Notes: generated by a model not told the origin, from the sequence alone. Positions 40,743 through 52,423 are shown, counted from the first letter of the stretch. The stretch is 64,000 nt of DNA from Globodera rostochiensis (GCA_018350325.1 JAEVLN010000064.1:24051-88050), one strand, 5' to 3'. Made by a program: numbers and translations.

Positions 40743-43063
40743 ATGTCAGTGGACAGCAACGCGAAGAGCAGTGATGAGAGTGCGATTATCAATGAGCAAC
40801 AACCGAAGCACAATTTTCAGCTAACACAATTGGTGGTCAGTTTTTTGCAATTCGAATTCTTTGAAAAGGAAAAGAACAAAGTGAATTCAGCCAAATGTTC
40901 CGCTCAGAGTGGACGAACATTCGTTGGAGCATAGCTACGTATTCTCATATTTTATGCGACCTCAGGGAAAGTTCGACCCGGAAGATTATGCGATGTGAGC
41001 TGGCGGTTCAGTTGGAATGAGTTGAATTTGATTAGGTTCCGCCCTAGACCTGGTTAGGCTTGGATTTTTCCTGGAAGAATTGAGGTCCAGTGGAAATCCG
41101 CAATCCTGAATCTTGTCGAGCACTTCTCCCAAATCAGGAGGCGGGTCCAGGAATTCGAAATTACGGGGGCTTTAATTTCGACCGAATACTGGTTTATGAT
41201 TGGAGATTCAGGTACGTGCAGCCAATTTCAAAGATCAGTTCAGTTGAACAGTTCTGGCAGGTGTATCGGTTCATCAAAAGGCCTTCCGGTTTGTTCATTT
41301 GCATTCTTACACATTTTGCGGTATTTCTATCTTAGTGGGACTGGTTCAGATCAAAATGCTAAAATTTGCACCGGAAATCACACTAAACTATGCCAATTGG
41401 CTTTTGGCTTTCGAAGTCAATATTTTTTCAATTTGATTTCTAAGAAAATTTTTAAGAGATGCGTCAATTGTAAATGCATTTTTCGGTAATTCTGTTGACG
41501 ATTTCTCGATTTTAGAAATAACGGAAAAAGTCGACTTCCATTTGTTCAAAGAAGGAGTGAAGCCAGGTCAATCCTATCCATTTTTGCCACAATACTGTTT
41601 TTTTTTAGTTTGGGAGGATCCAACGAACAGAAACGGAGGAAAATGGATTCTCAGGCAAGCGGATTTTGCTTTTTGAATGATTAGTAGCGACGGCGAAAGA
41701 AATGGAACGTCCTATTCCAATTTGGGTTTGCCAAATAAGATAGATAACAAACAGTTCTTGGCACAACCAGTATGTAATCTGTGAAACTTTTATTGCAGAC
41801 TGAAAAAGGGGCTCTCTTCGCGCATTTGGGAGAATCTTTTGCTTGCGATGATCGGTACAAATAAATTGTTCGACGATTTTCATTTCCTAACTTTAGGCGA
41901 ACAATTTCTTGTTGGTGATGAAGTTGTTGGGGCAGTTTGCAGCGTCAGGAATCAGGAAGAGTACGTTCACTGGTCTGGGGCGAGAAGAGGGTCGAACTAA
42001 ACAATTCTGGACATTGTTTTTGGAAAATGCTTTTTTTTAGAAAATGTTTTTCTGCAAGATCTTCTCAATCAGACACGTAGCCAGGATTTTTCTCGGGGGA
42101 GGGGGAAAAAGTCGATTCTTAGGGGGTTGTTTTTCCGCCGTTTTTATTGCATTTTTGTTAAGCAATTTTTTCACAAAATGATAGGTTTTGGTCGGCGGTG
42201 CCGAGAAAATTTAGAATTTTTGATGACAATTTGTTAAAAAAATTGTAAAAGTGCAAAACAATATGGTCCCTCCTATGTTTTTTTTCTCAAATTTAATTTC
42301 GGGGGGGGGGCATGTCCCCTCTGCCCCTCCCCTCTGGCTATGTGCCTGTTCTTAATGCGTTTGTAGGCGTGGGAAGAGTCGTTTAGTGGCGGCATTTTAA
42401 ACAATTTATTTTCTGGAAGACTAGCAAATTTGTGATAAAAAGCGTCCGGCGCCTCCGTACTTAAAGATCCAGAAATTCCGGGAAATTCTTTCAAAAAACA
42501 AACACTTACAAAAGGGAATGCTAAAAGGGTGTTTAAAACATATTAGCCGAGGGATTATTGCATCTGATTTAGCATTGTGTCGCTTTGGAATCGGTCCGCG
42601 GATTCTCTTCCGGTAACGAATCGAATACGCGACACTCTGAGACGGGTGCTAAATTTGCCGACAAGCACAATTCTGGAGTACAAACGACATGGTAACATAT
42701 TATTTCCTTTAATTTCCATTCTTCAACTAACAAAACGTAGACCACGCTTGGGGGGATCACGACCAGTATTTGTCGTTTATTGAGAAATTCGAAGGGTATT
42801 TTTTTGTTGAATTATCCTTTCTAAATTATGCAAAATTTAACGGAAAGGCATCAACTCGCTCCTGTGGTATTGTCGGTCGCACTTTGTGTTATCTTGCAAT
42901 GATTTTGATTTAATCTTTAGACGATTGTCTGCGCGATCAGCGCTCTTACTGCCACACCAGTGCCAGTGTTGGGCAACAAGCGCATCCGCACCACCAGAAC
43001 CACCACCAGCAGCAGCAGCAGCAGATGGGCGCCGGAGGGGGGTCGAGGGGAGGGGTGAAGTGA
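40743..43063 (+). CDS. ife-4: eIF4E-homologous protein 4E-HP (eIF4E2; C. elegans IFE-4 type)
   Basis: It binds the mRNA 5' cap but acts mainly as a translational repressor in the cytoplasm. Exon 1 begins MSVDSNAKSSDESAIINEQQ. After acceptor ATTCAG the chain reads LEHSYVFSYFMRPQGKFDPE then DYAMYVQPISKISSVEQFWQ and VYRFIKRPS. Next come KVDFHLFKEGVKP, LWEDPTNRNGGKWILR, LKKGLSSRIWENLLLAMIG, EQFLVGDEVVGAVCSVRNQE, IVSLWNRSADS and IRDTLRRVLNLPTSTILEYK. This is the full eIF4E fold, with the WEDP and GGKWI blocks conserved and class II features (Y/F at the first cap Trp region). The C-terminus extends past the family norm with a His/Gln tract (HPHHQNHHQQQQQQ) and a Gly/Arg tail; TGA 43061-43063. Intron 42010-42560 carries a hAT-type MITE. 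Confidence 0.9.
42070..42348. mobile_element. hAT-type MITE in 4E-HP intron
   Basis: The ends are CAGACACGTAGCCAGGA and (reverse strand) CAGGCACATAGCCAGAG. Flanks are TTCTCAAT (42062-42069) and TTCTTAAT (42349-42356), a 7/8 match to an 8-bp duplication. The interior has AAAGTCGATTCTTAGGGG, TTTTTATTGCATTTTTGTTA and GATGACAATTTGTTAAAAAA, shared with 23615-23906. Confidence 0.8.
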
Positions 43064-43653
43064 AGCGTCGGGAATCAGCAAATTAAAATGTCAAAGTGTA
43101 CTATTCCCCGTTGTTTAAATGTTTATTCGTTGGATGGAACGAAGAAAATTCATCTTCTGTCGGACTTTAAATTTGTCAACCAAAACTAAAATTATTCAAA
43201 ACGATCGCTAACACTTTTCGGTGTGTTGTGACTCTTCCAATAATCGTTTAATATTTTTTACTTATGGTTTTTGCGTGAGTTGGTTTGTTTATGCGTAAAA
43301 GACGTAACGAACGAACGAATGGTGTTCTTTGGGCAATTTACCCCCAATTTTCTCCTCGTCCGTCCAAACCTCACCGACCGACAGAGACAATTAGAGCAAG
43401 GCGCGGTAATATTCCATTGGAGTGCAACAAAGCCTTCCATTCATCATTCTCGATCGATATGTTATTATTTATGCGTTTGTGTCACTTACTTTAGGTTATA
43501 CCTTCGTTAATTTTCAGCAATTAAATGTGTTTCCGGTTTTAATTTAATAATATCAAATTTTTGTTGCCCAATTTGAAATCAAATTCGCCATTATATTCCC
43601 TTGCAATTTGATTGGTCTTCATTCGGTCGTTCATTGATTGCTAAAGCGACGAA

Positions 43654-44846
43654 ATGGCTGCACAACCCGGCCGTGTGCTTGTCTACGGGGGTCGTGGAGC
43701 GTTGGGAACGGCGTTGGTGGAGCTTTTCCACAATAAAAACATTGTTGGTTTGATCATCGAAAATCTTAGATCGCTTTGAATCAAAGATTGAGTGGGACGG
43801 GGCATTCTTTCCATATTTCGGAAATGCCGGCTTGTTGTGGACTAACTAATTGTGTTTATGTGCTTTGTTTTGTTCATGTCAGTGGGTTATCAGCGTGGAC
43901 TTGGCTAAGAACGAACTGGCAGCCCAGAACATTTTGGTGGACCCTCTCCAAGGATGGCAGGAACAAGAGCAAACTGTGCTCACTGGGTGGGTGTCTTTGG
44001 GTCGGCGTCTTGGGGGGGGGGATTTGTGAAGGAATTGGGGATGTTGCAGAATTGACGGGGCGCTCGGCGGGGAGAAGCTGGACGCGGTGATGTGCGTGGC
44101 GGGAGGATGGGCGGGCGGAAATGCGGCACACAAAGACTTTGTGAAGAGTGCCGATCTGGTGGGCAATAGGCCGTTTGTTTTGGGGATTGCTTTTCGTTTT
44201 CTTTTGGCAGATGTGGCGCCAAAGTGTGTGGAGTTCGGCATTGGCCGGTGAGGCTTTTCGGACAAGGGAATGATCGGGCATTTTAAACAAAACGGCATTT
44301 TTTTTCATTGTTAACTTTTAGCTAAAATAGGCGCGCGTTTTCTTAAGCCCGATGGCCTTTTGCAATTAACCGGCGCCGCGGCGGTCAGTGACTGTTTTTG
44401 TTTCAAATTTTTTTGTCTACCCTTTTCAGGCGTCTGATGCAACTCCGGGGATGATCGGATACGGAATGGCCAAGGGTTCTTCTGATTTCCTTTTGGCATC
44501 ATAAAATGCAATCTTAAGCCGCTGTCCATCAATTGGTCCGGAGTTTGGCGGATGGAAAGGCTGCAGGACTCCCGGAGGGGACGTGCTCTTTCGCTCTGCT
44601 GCCGGTCACTCTCGACACACCGATGAACCGAAAATGGATGCCAAAGGCTGATCACTCCACGTGAAATTATTGTAGAAGGGTGATCAGGGAAGAATGGCCC
44701 GTTCTCTGGACAGGTGGACTCCGCTCTCATTCATTGCCGAAACACTCTACCGATGGACCTTTGAGGCCTCTCCGGAAGAACGGCCGAAGTCGGGAGCGTT
44801 GCTAAAGCTTAGCACAAAAGGGGGACAAACCGAGATTGAGAAATGA
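43654..44846 (+). CDS. qdpr-1: Quinoid dihydropteridine reductase (QDPR)
   Basis: This short-chain dehydrogenase uses NADH to recycle quinonoid dihydrobiopterin to tetrahydrobiopterin, the cofactor of aromatic amino-acid hydroxylases, in the cytosol. The start [20 protein letters not shown] contains the nucleotide-binding glycine motif. Then follow [63 protein letters not shown] and the catalytic Y-x3-K in [11 protein letters not shown]. It continues [45 protein letters not shown] and [16 protein letters not shown]; stop TGA 44844-44846. Four or five short introns interrupt it. It is a complete, normal-looking family member of about 240 residues. Confidence 0.93.
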
Positions 44847-45249
44847 GGGGCGGGGTGGGGGACGAATGGACGGAAGAGAATCGACCTTCACATTCATTGT
44901 GTCACTGGATGAGTGATGAGACGAGAAAAAAATAATTTGCTTTGCGTTTCGCTTCTCCTCACCCCGCGAGGTGACGTCGACAACGTTTGTTCGTTTGTCG
45001 GTCGGCTCTCCCCAACGGCGCTTTTCCCTTTCCCCTCAAAATGCTCTTCTCTCTCTGCCGCACAACACAATTCTTAAATATTCGTTCGTAGAGGTGGGAA
45101 ATGGGGGGGGGGAAGGCTAAGGCTTTGTTAGGTCGACAGGCGGGGAAAAGCGCCATCGAATTCGCCCGCGGCGATGCCAACGGTGATTGCATGCAAGGGA
45201 GGGATGATGGATTTGGGGTGAGACGGCAATCGGTGCCGGAGGGGCGACG

Positions 45250-45438
45250 GTGCCGAAGAAGTTGAAGGACGAGCAGCGAGAACTATTCTTCCAGTATTTG
45301 GCGAAGACAACGGCGATTTGCGGGCGGGCACGATCAAAAAAACCTCTGACCGAATCCTCCAAAAACAGTTCATTCAAAAGACCAACATTTTATGAGCTCA
45401 ATTATGAAGCATTAAAAGCTGTGAATAAGAACAAATAA
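45250..45438 (+). CDS. Possible C-terminal exon or small ORF
   Basis: An open frame without its own ATG reads VPKKLKDEQRELFFQYLAKT and ends ALKAVNKNK with TAA at 45436-45438. The composition looks protein-like. It lies 400 bp behind the QDPR stop, and its end is 64 bp from the stop of the minus-strand secreted protein. No upstream exon was found, so it could be a 3' UTR by-product. Confidence 0.25.
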   Translation: MPKKLKDEQRELFFQYLAKTTAICGRARSKKPLTESSKNSSFKRPTFYELNYEALKAVNKNK

Positions 45439-45501
45439 AGAATACGAAATTAGAGAAATTCGTTTTTTCTTTTCAATAAGAAAGAGTTGCGTTGTGTTAG
45501 T

Positions 45502-46904
45502 TTATTCCGCCACTTCGGAAGGCTTTTCCGCAGAAATGTCGCCGTCGCCAGTGACAGCGGAGATAGCGCCCGCGGCGTCGTGCTGTGTAGGCCCAAAATC
45601 AGGCATCTAATCAAATTATCAACTTCGAAGTTTATCTCATTTCCTATGCACCGACCTGTTCACGGTTGAAACTGTCCGTTTTAGTCGGCTTTGATTCGCT
45701 CGTCTCATCGAATTTCGTAATGGTAAGCTCAGACTGGTCGTTGTTCGGTTTGTTCTCTTCAACCATCGATTTGGACTCGTCCATGATTGGCTCAGATTCA
45801 ATGGACTTAAATGATAAATGCAAATTTAAAAGTATCACTCATCCCCACTTTTTCAGGCTGGTCGGCTGCAGGGCGCCGTGCGAGTGTGTAGGATGCGTTC
45901 GATGTGGCGGTCCCTTCCCCGACCGCCTTCGAGTTACCCGACTCCGAGTTGGTCGATGTAGCAGTCCCTTCCCCGACCGCCTTCGAGTTACCCGACTCCG
46001 AGTTGGTCGATGTAGCAGTCCCTTCCCCGACCGTCTTCGAGTTAGTCGATGTAGCAGTCCCTTCCCCGACCGTCTTCGAGTTGGTCGATGTAGCAGTCCC
46101 TTCCCCGACCGTCTTCGAGTTAGTCGATGTAGCAGTCCCTTCCCCGACCGTCTTCGAGTTAGTCGATGTAGCAGTCCCTTCCCCGACCGTCTTCGAGTTG
46201 GTCGATGTAGCAGTCCCTTCCCCGACCGCCTTCGAGTTACCCGACTCCGAGTTGGTCGATGTAGCAGTCCCTTCCCCGACCGTCTTCGAGTTGGTCGATG
46301 TAGCAGTCCCTTCCCCGACCGTCTTCGAGTTGGTCGATGTAGCAGTCCCTTCCCCGACCGTCTTCGAGTTGGTCGATGTAGCAGTCCCTTCCCCGACCGT
46401 CTTCGAGTTGGTCGATGTAGCAGTCCCTTCCCCGACCGTCTCCGAGTTGGTCTTTGTGCAGTTCTTTTTCCACTCCAGCAGTTCCTTTCTCAGTGTGTCC
46501 ATTTTTTGCTTTTGCTGAAAGCTATTTAACCCAAAAACTCCAAAACATTTCCACCTCCAAACGCTCTTTCTCCAGTTCTCCCTTCAGAAATTCTCTGCGC
46601 TTCTCCGGCTCCGTCTCCAGGTACTTGATCATCTTCTTGTGGTGTTCAATCAGTCGGGCTTCCACTTCTTGTCGTCGTTTTCTCGCTTCCTCCTTTCTCT
46701 GGAGCAACTTGACCTTCCAGGAGGGTAACATTTCGGGCGCATTTGCAGCAGTCTTAGATTCAGAAATGAGCGAAACGCCACAAAATCACTCAAGCGACTA
46801 ACACTTTCCCCCGCCGGCACTTTTGGGTTATCCGACGAAACGCCCGAAGGGACAAAATTGGTGAGAACGATGAAAAACAGCGGAAGAAGGAAATGTTTTC
46901 TCAT
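45502..46904 (-). CDS. Secreted repetitive acidic protein
   Basis: The signal peptide is MRKHFLLPLFFIVLTNFVPS (start 46902-46904), followed by GVSSDNPKVPAGES. A second exon encodes a highly charged coiled-coil segment (LLQRKEEARKRRQEVEARLI; EKRREFLKGELEKERLE). After donor GAG|GTGGAA and acceptor TTTCAG, exon 3 begins QKQKMDTLRKELLEWKKN and enters an array of 13-residue repeats, consensus TNSKTVGEGTATS. Three copies are extended by a five-residue insert (SESGN-type). Then come TLARRPAADQPEK, an acidic Ser/Glu/Lys exon (IESEPIMDESKSMVEENKPN) and a last exon, MPDFGPTQHDAAGAISAVTG, ending SEVAE, TAA 45502-45504. Repeats of Thr/Ser could be O-glycosylated. The family is unknown. Secretion plus intragenic repeats resembles some parasitic-nematode effector or surface proteins, but that is inference. 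Confidence 0.7.
45900..46450. repeat. 39-bp coding minisatellite
   Basis: About 13 copies of a 39-bp unit (plus-strand phrase GTAGCAGTCCCTTCCCCGAC), some lengthened by 15 bp (CCCGACTCCGAGTTG). The unit has no stop in several frames, so long open frames appear on the plus strand too. Copies are nearly identical, which points to recent expansion or ongoing unequal exchange. Confidence 0.9.
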
Positions 46905-47103
46905 TGCAAATTTGACTGAATTTTGTGCCTTACTTGGAGAAAACAAAAAATAAATTATAAAAGTAGAATAAAGACGCACAAATGGCCAGCAGAAGAAAAT
47001 GGGGGGGGGGGGGACCGATGACCCCCGGAGTCGAGTGAATGACGCCCGGACGGCAAAGTGAGGGGATGGGAGGGAAAGGTCACTTAATCAATCCCTTCCC
47101 TCC

Positions 47104-47175
47104 CTCCTTAATAACCCCTCCTTAATAACCCCTCCTTAATAACCCCTCCTTAATAACCCCTCCTTAATAACCCCT
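47104..47175. repeat. 14-bp tandem repeat
   Basis: CTCCTTAATAACCC is repeated about five to six times with no changes. It lies upstream of the secreted repetitive protein gene. Confidence 0.9.
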
Positions 47176-48672
47176 CTCTCAAAATGCCATTCGAAGGACA
47201 GCAGAATGGGAGGTGCTATCTATTCTTAGTTGTGCTGATAGTGAGGGGCAAATGGATGGGATGCAAAGTTCGGCGGCTGTGTGTACACCGGGATGTAACC
47301 GGATGCCAGAAAAAGTCCGGCATCCGGAATCAGGCTCCCAAAAAATGCCCGGAAGTCCGGCATCCGGTTAGGGTTTTCGGGTTGTAGAACGGACGGGACC
47401 CGGACATCTAAAAGGTCGAAGCGTCCCGCGGCTCATCCCATTCCTAAAAAAGCTTCATCAAAAGGCGATAGGCATCAATCGACGGCTCTTGAGAAGACAA
47501 ACATTCAAATTACTAAATAGTCTCGAGCGCGAGTGAAAGTTAAGAAGACTTTTGGCCAAGTTAAGCGTCGATTTTCAAATTTATTGCGACGGAGTTTCAA
47601 TATTTATGTGTTTAAATTAATGACAATGCGCATAAACAATAAATAGGTGCTAATTAAGTGAGAATAATAAATATTTTTCGGCTCTCTTCAAATTATCGTA
47701 AAAACCTGCCGTTTTATTTTCATTTGAATTGTTCTTTCCGTTTCCATTACCAACAAAATAAAACTTTTACCCATTCTCTCAATCCTTTCTCGTCACTCCG
47801 TTCCGTCAATCACATTGGCACCCCCGCGGCGTCGTCCATTCTAGCAGTCCCCAGAGGCAACTTTGTTCGGTCCCCTTTCCCCGCCCCCCCCCCTTTAGCC
47901 AAAACAATTCCCTCCCTCCCCCCCGGCGCTTCTCATAGCTTTGCCTTTCTTTCTCCAAAACTTTTGCCTTGTCTCCCCCAAATGGTGGGGTTTGTTGGAA
48001 CCATCAGCGGCTGGCGGCACTAATTGCAATTGTTTTTGCCTCGCTCAAATTGCTTTTTCTCTTCCCGACACATCAATTTGAATTGAAACGAAAGCCCGTC
48101 CGGCACTCTCAGCCCCCCCCCCCCCAAAGCTCCCCCTCTCCCCCCCCCCCTCCCCAAAGTCCCCCCCCCCTCCCCAAAGTCCCCCCCCCCCAAAGCTCCC
48201 CCTCTCCCCCCCCCCTCCCCAAAGTCCCCCCCCAAAGCTCCCCCCCCCCTCCCCAAAGTCCCCCCCCCCAAAGCTCCCCCCCCCCCTCCCCAAAGTCCCC
48301 CCCCCCCCAAAGCTCCCCCTCTCCCCCCCCCCTCCCAAAGCTCCCCCCCCCCCCCTCCCCAAAGTCCCCCCCCCCCAAAGCTCCCCCTCTCCCCCTCCAA
48401 AGCTCATTCGTCCAAAAGTGAAGTTATTCGTTTATTCGCTTAAGCGATTTGGGGAATATTGCTGCATTTTAAGGTCGAAAACGTGGGAACTCTTGAATTA
48501 GCCATTTATTAAGTCGTTAAAGAGGGCTTGAATTGGGGAGGGGGGGGGGAAGTCAAGTCCAAAATTCATTTATTCATACAAATCCCCCCCCCCCCTTCCA
48601 CCATTTCCAATTCATAAATTTGTCAGCTCGCTCATTTCCCCAAACTTTCTCTCAATTACTTCTTCAACGAAT
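47176..48672. other. Non-coding stretch with C-rich array
   Basis: 47280-47420 has CCGGCATCCGG and CCGGATGCC words like a decayed transposon. 48112-48396 is a C-rich array of CCCCAAAGCTCCCC and CCCCAAAGTCCCC units, mixed with long C-runs. Long open frames here are proline- or glycine-only and not credible. No gene seen. Confidence 0.6.
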
Positions 48673-49158
48673 ATGTCAACATCGGGCGCCCAAATTTCCA
48701 TTCGAAACGATGCGCAAGAGTTGTTAATGGGAATGCTGCCGGAGGGCATCGCAAATAATTTGGCCTATTCCAGCAGTGAGGACGGAATGCCAAATTCGGT
48801 GAGTGTCTGTTTCCCTTCCAGTCGTTCGATTTAGTTGATTTGTGAATGCTATAAGATCTTTTTCCGTTCTTTTTTTTTTTTTTGAAATTTCTCTAAAATA
48901 AAGGTCAAATTCCAAAATTGCTGAATCGGTCTGTTCCATCATTTAAAGAAGCATCACAATAATTCAATAAGCTTCATTAATTCATTCGTCTTTCTGACTT
49001 TGAAGGTTCGGACTACGCAAAGGCCGGTGGTTCTTATGGTGGCACCGGAAAGGCACAAAAATGAAACAGAAACGGCCGGAGAGGGGGCAGACGAAGGCCA
49101 ACAGAAGCAACAAATCTGTGGGGAGCTCAAAACGAAACTGAAATTGAACGATCGATAG
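48673..49158 (+). CDS. Small two-exon protein, unrecognised
   Basis: Exon 1 starts MSTSGAQISIRNDAQELLMG and ends DGMPNS at donor TCG|GTGAGT. Exon 2 follows TTTGAAG and reads VRTTQRPVVLMVAPERHKNE, then a polar stretch (TETAGEGADEGQQKQQ) and ELKTKLKLNDR with TAG 49156-49158. Phases agree; about 93 residues. There is no signal peptide. The amphipathic N-terminal helix and acidic/Gln linker suggest an intracellular protein; function is unknown. Confidence 0.5.
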
Positions 49159-50344
49159 GGTGGGGGGACGACGGCTAATAGACCAAAACAGCGCAATTAA
49201 TTTTTGTAAACTGTGTATGCGATCTGCACGAATGAATGAAAAGAAATAATTCAAAAACTTAAAAATGTTTCAATCGATTTGGCGCTGGAGGGGCAATTGG
49301 GCGGCCAATGGACGGATTAGGGCACTGAGACAAAGGGCGGCAGCCAATTAATTCATTTGTGTGTTTGGGCATTCGATGATGGCGCCTTATTGTTCTCTGC
49401 TGGACAAAGGGCCGATTAGCCGTTGAAAGAAATGGCGGGGCGGGGGGCCTTTTGTGCTGTGCCGCCGAATGATGAGACAAAGCCGGAGGGGGGGGGGGGG
49501 GGGGGGGGGGGGAAGCGCCGATGGCATTGATTAATTAGGACAAATTAAATATAAACTTCAATTAACCCCTCCCGCCAACCCAAAACTGAATCCATCTCAA
49601 CAAAACATCTCCAAAAGTCCATCCAATAATATTCCGTCTCCCCTTCATATTTATTTGCCTTTTTGTTTGTCTCGGGGATCATTTCTCTAATAAATGTGGC
49701 ACTTCCCCTCAAATCCCCCCGGGGGTCATTCCACTCACTCTTTCATTTTCACAGCAAATTCAGTCGAAATATCTTTGATATTTACTCAAACAAAGTGCGT
49801 AAGGACGGAAAGGATCAAAGAAAGAAAGAAATGCTTGCTCTCTGTTGGGGGGGGGGGAAGGGAAATGTGTAAAATAAAAGCAATGGATGGCCAAAAATGG
49901 TGTCATATCGCCACTTTTGTAATAAGAAATTAGTTGTAACTGATACATACGAAAGGAAAGAGAAAGAGGGGGAGGGGGGAGGCTTTAGGCTTTATCTGAT
50001 CGCATTGGGTGGCGTCGGGGGGGGGGGGGACAAATAAATCGATCAGTCACATTTATTGTGTGAAGAGTATGAAGGACAGCACGAACATACAGAAAAGACA
50101 GGGAGGATGCTAAGAAAGTGTTGGGATGGACTAGCATCAGCAGACGAAACCCCCCAAGTTTAAAAATTACAAAAACGACCGCCCGACCCAAAAGCACAAC
50201 CCCCGAGGGGTTTCGTCTCCAAAGAAATAGTCAAAAGACTTCTGTCACAAGAAAAAGTCCATTCACAGAAAAGGGAATGACAACAATCGGCTGAATTGAC
50301 GACGATTAAAGGCATTCATTCCCCCAAAATGTGCTTTTATGCCG
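49159..50344. other. Intergenic stretch, no gene
   Basis: It contains a run of about 22 G at 49490-49512 and G-runs at 49848 and 50020. Short open frames have no protein pattern. Confidence 0.5.
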
Positions 50345-51587
50345 TCATTTGAAGAGAGCCGACACCACGGAAGACGAGCCGCCGCCCTCGCGGCGTCTTT
50401 GGCGAACGACGCATTTCTTCGGCGTTGGAACTTCAGAGGAGAAAACGACCAGAGAACGTCGGCGACGACTGTGAGGCGAATATTCGGCGGCAGAGCAGCC
50501 GACGGCATCGCCCGGGGCTTCGCAAATGCCTTCCTTTTTGGGGGCACTTCGGACGGACAAATGTTTGCGCGTGGACAGAAAGTCTGAAAAGGAAACGAAT
50601 GCGCAATGGGAGACGAACCGAATGGACAAACTGTCCCCCCCCCCTCTGGAAGACAAACCGGATGGACAAACTGTCACCCCCCCCCCCCCCCCTCTGGAAG
50701 ACAAACCGGATGGACAAACTGTCCCCCCCCCCTCTGGAAGACAAACCGGATGGACAAACTGTCCCCCCCCCCCCTCTGGAAGACGAACCGGATGGACAAA
50801 CTGTCCCCCCCCCCCCTCTGGAAGACGAACCGGATGGACAAACTGTCCCCCCCCCCCCTCTGGAAGACGAACCGGGTGGACAAATTGTCACCCCCCCGGC
50901 AATTCTTACCGGTCACTCGCGTCTGTTCCCATTCGCTTCGTCGTCGCTTCGGGGTCTGAATGCTTTTCTGCTGGACCTTCCTCAAGACCGCGCCCCCCGA
51001 TCTCGACGCCGCCCTCTTCTTGTCCCGGGCAGCATGGCTTTCCGTCGCTCCTCCAAACTCTTCCTCTGTCATCATCGTCACTTCCTCCGTCCGTGTCCCA
51101 ACCGAAGTCCGGTGGTGGTTCTCCGTGTCGCTGTTGTTAGGCGAACAGTTCAATGATGAGGCGAAGTTGGAAGCGCGGTAAAAACCGGGCACTGAATCGG
51201 CGGACACGGCTTGGAACTCGAAGCGGCTATCTGTACGCTCCAGGGGACGCTCCGTCTCAAAGTCGAAGCCCCATTTGCCCTTATAACGCTCGGAGAGTTC
51301 ACTGAGAAGGCGCTGGACAAATTGCTGAAAAAGGCATAATTGGAGAGATGCCACGGCATGGAAATATGTAAATAAATGGCCAGCCTCAACCTCCGTTCAA
51401 TTCCCACCTCATTTGTCTCCTCATTAGCCATATCTTCCTGCTGGAATAGTCGTCGTCGAGCAGTTGTTGACTTTGTCTTGTTCCCGCCGGTTTCTTCAAC
51501 AGACCGCCCCCAACTGTGCCAAACTGGACGGGCGGAATGGGGAACCAGAGAGCAGAGATCGGCGGAAGGCAAAAGAACGGAGTTCAT
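50345..51587 (-). CDS. cki-1: Cyclin-dependent kinase inhibitor, CIP/KIP (p27) family
   Basis: It inhibits cyclin/CDK complexes in the nucleus and drives cell-cycle exit. Exon 1 (start 51585-51587) contains the cyclin-binding RxL-type motif TARRRLFQQED. Exon 2 carries the CDK-binding block QFVQRLLSELSERYKGKWGF then DFETERPLERTDSRFEFQAV and VPGFYRASNF; the KWGFDFE pattern and downstream F-Y-R are diagnostic of the family. A Ser/Thr-rich linker and basic KRAASRSGGAVLRKVQQKS and TPKRRRSE (nuclear localisation) follow. After donor ACCG|GTAAGA an intron with a minisatellite leads to the last exon (DFLSTRKHLSVRSAPKKEG ... VVSALFK), TGA 50345-50347; phases match. C. elegans CKI-1 has the same order of motifs. 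Confidence 0.87.
50611..50893. repeat. Minisatellite in CKI intron, about 7 copies
   Basis: Unit of about 40-47 bp built of GGATGGACAAACTGTC, a C-run of variable length, and TCTGGAAGACGAACC. Length differences come mostly from the C-run. On the plus strand it is open in several frames and would read as proline-rich peptides; it is intronic to the CKI gene on the minus strand. Confidence 0.88.
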
Positions 51588-51769
51588 TTGGAAGGATATA
51601 AATGCGAATGGTGTAAAGGAATGGTAATGTAATGCTAATCTGAAATGATAATTAATTCATTTAGCAAAAAGAAAATAAGTGGAATATGTTTGGACGCACA
51701 AAAGGAGGGCTCGTCGTGGAAGGTTTTGGGGAGGCGAAGAAAGGGAAAAGAAAGGCGAGAGCGGAAGAA

Positions 51770-51853
51770 TGGGGGGGGGGGGGAAAGGGGGGGGGAGGGG
51801 GGGGGGAAAGCGGGGGAGGGGGGGGGGGAAAGGGGGGGAGGGGGGGGAGGACG
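51770..51853. repeat. G-rich tract
   Basis: Runs of G broken by single A or GAAAG. It lies upstream of the CKI gene and is likely to form G-quadruplexes. Between it and 52420 there are only G-rich short frames. Confidence 0.8.
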
Positions 51854-52423
51854 GTCAAAAGGTCAGCGTTGGTCCGTTTGTGCCCAAGCGCATTCAAAAA
51901 GTGGTCGAGAGGCGACGGGGGAGGGAACAGACGGAGAGCGGTCAGCAGTCATCACTCACCCCTCGGGGGATGAATGAACAGAATGAGAGGGGAGAGGGGG
52001 GAGGGGACAAAGGCGGACTGACTGATGGAGGAGAAGGAAAGGCCGATAAATGGACGACAAATTCCTCTTCCGACTGATGGACTCACCGACCACCAAAGAA
52101 AGAATGGACGGGCAACGGGCGGAGGAAGAAAAAGAAGAAAAGAAAATAAAATTGGGGGGGGGGGCGGCGGCCCAAAAAACCAAAAAGCAGCAAATGAAAA
52201 GAATCGACAGAATGTTTTTAGAAATGAAATGAATTTACATTATTTTCGCGCATTTTAGGGAAAAATATATTTCACAAAATAAAGTGCAAATTAATAATTG
52301 TTAGTACCCTGACAAATGAGCACTTTGCCGCGTGTTTGTTGCTTTTCGTGCGCAGGCGGCCTCGGGGGGGGGGCGGGGGAGAATTGGACGAATAGGCAAA
52401 AGATTAATGGAGAAGGAAAGGGA

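Noticed and set aside
45666..46529. Plus-strand frames of 204 and 287 codons
   Set aside because: They are shadows of the 39-bp repeat. The minus strand has the signal peptide, coiled coil and in-phase introns.
48020..48421. Proline- or glycine-only frames over the C-rich array
   Set aside because: Low-complexity composition in every frame, with no flanking exon.
50425..51156. Plus-strand proline-rich frames of 204-243 codons
   Set aside because: They cross the CKI minisatellite and exons in antisense. The CKI motifs and phases support the minus strand.
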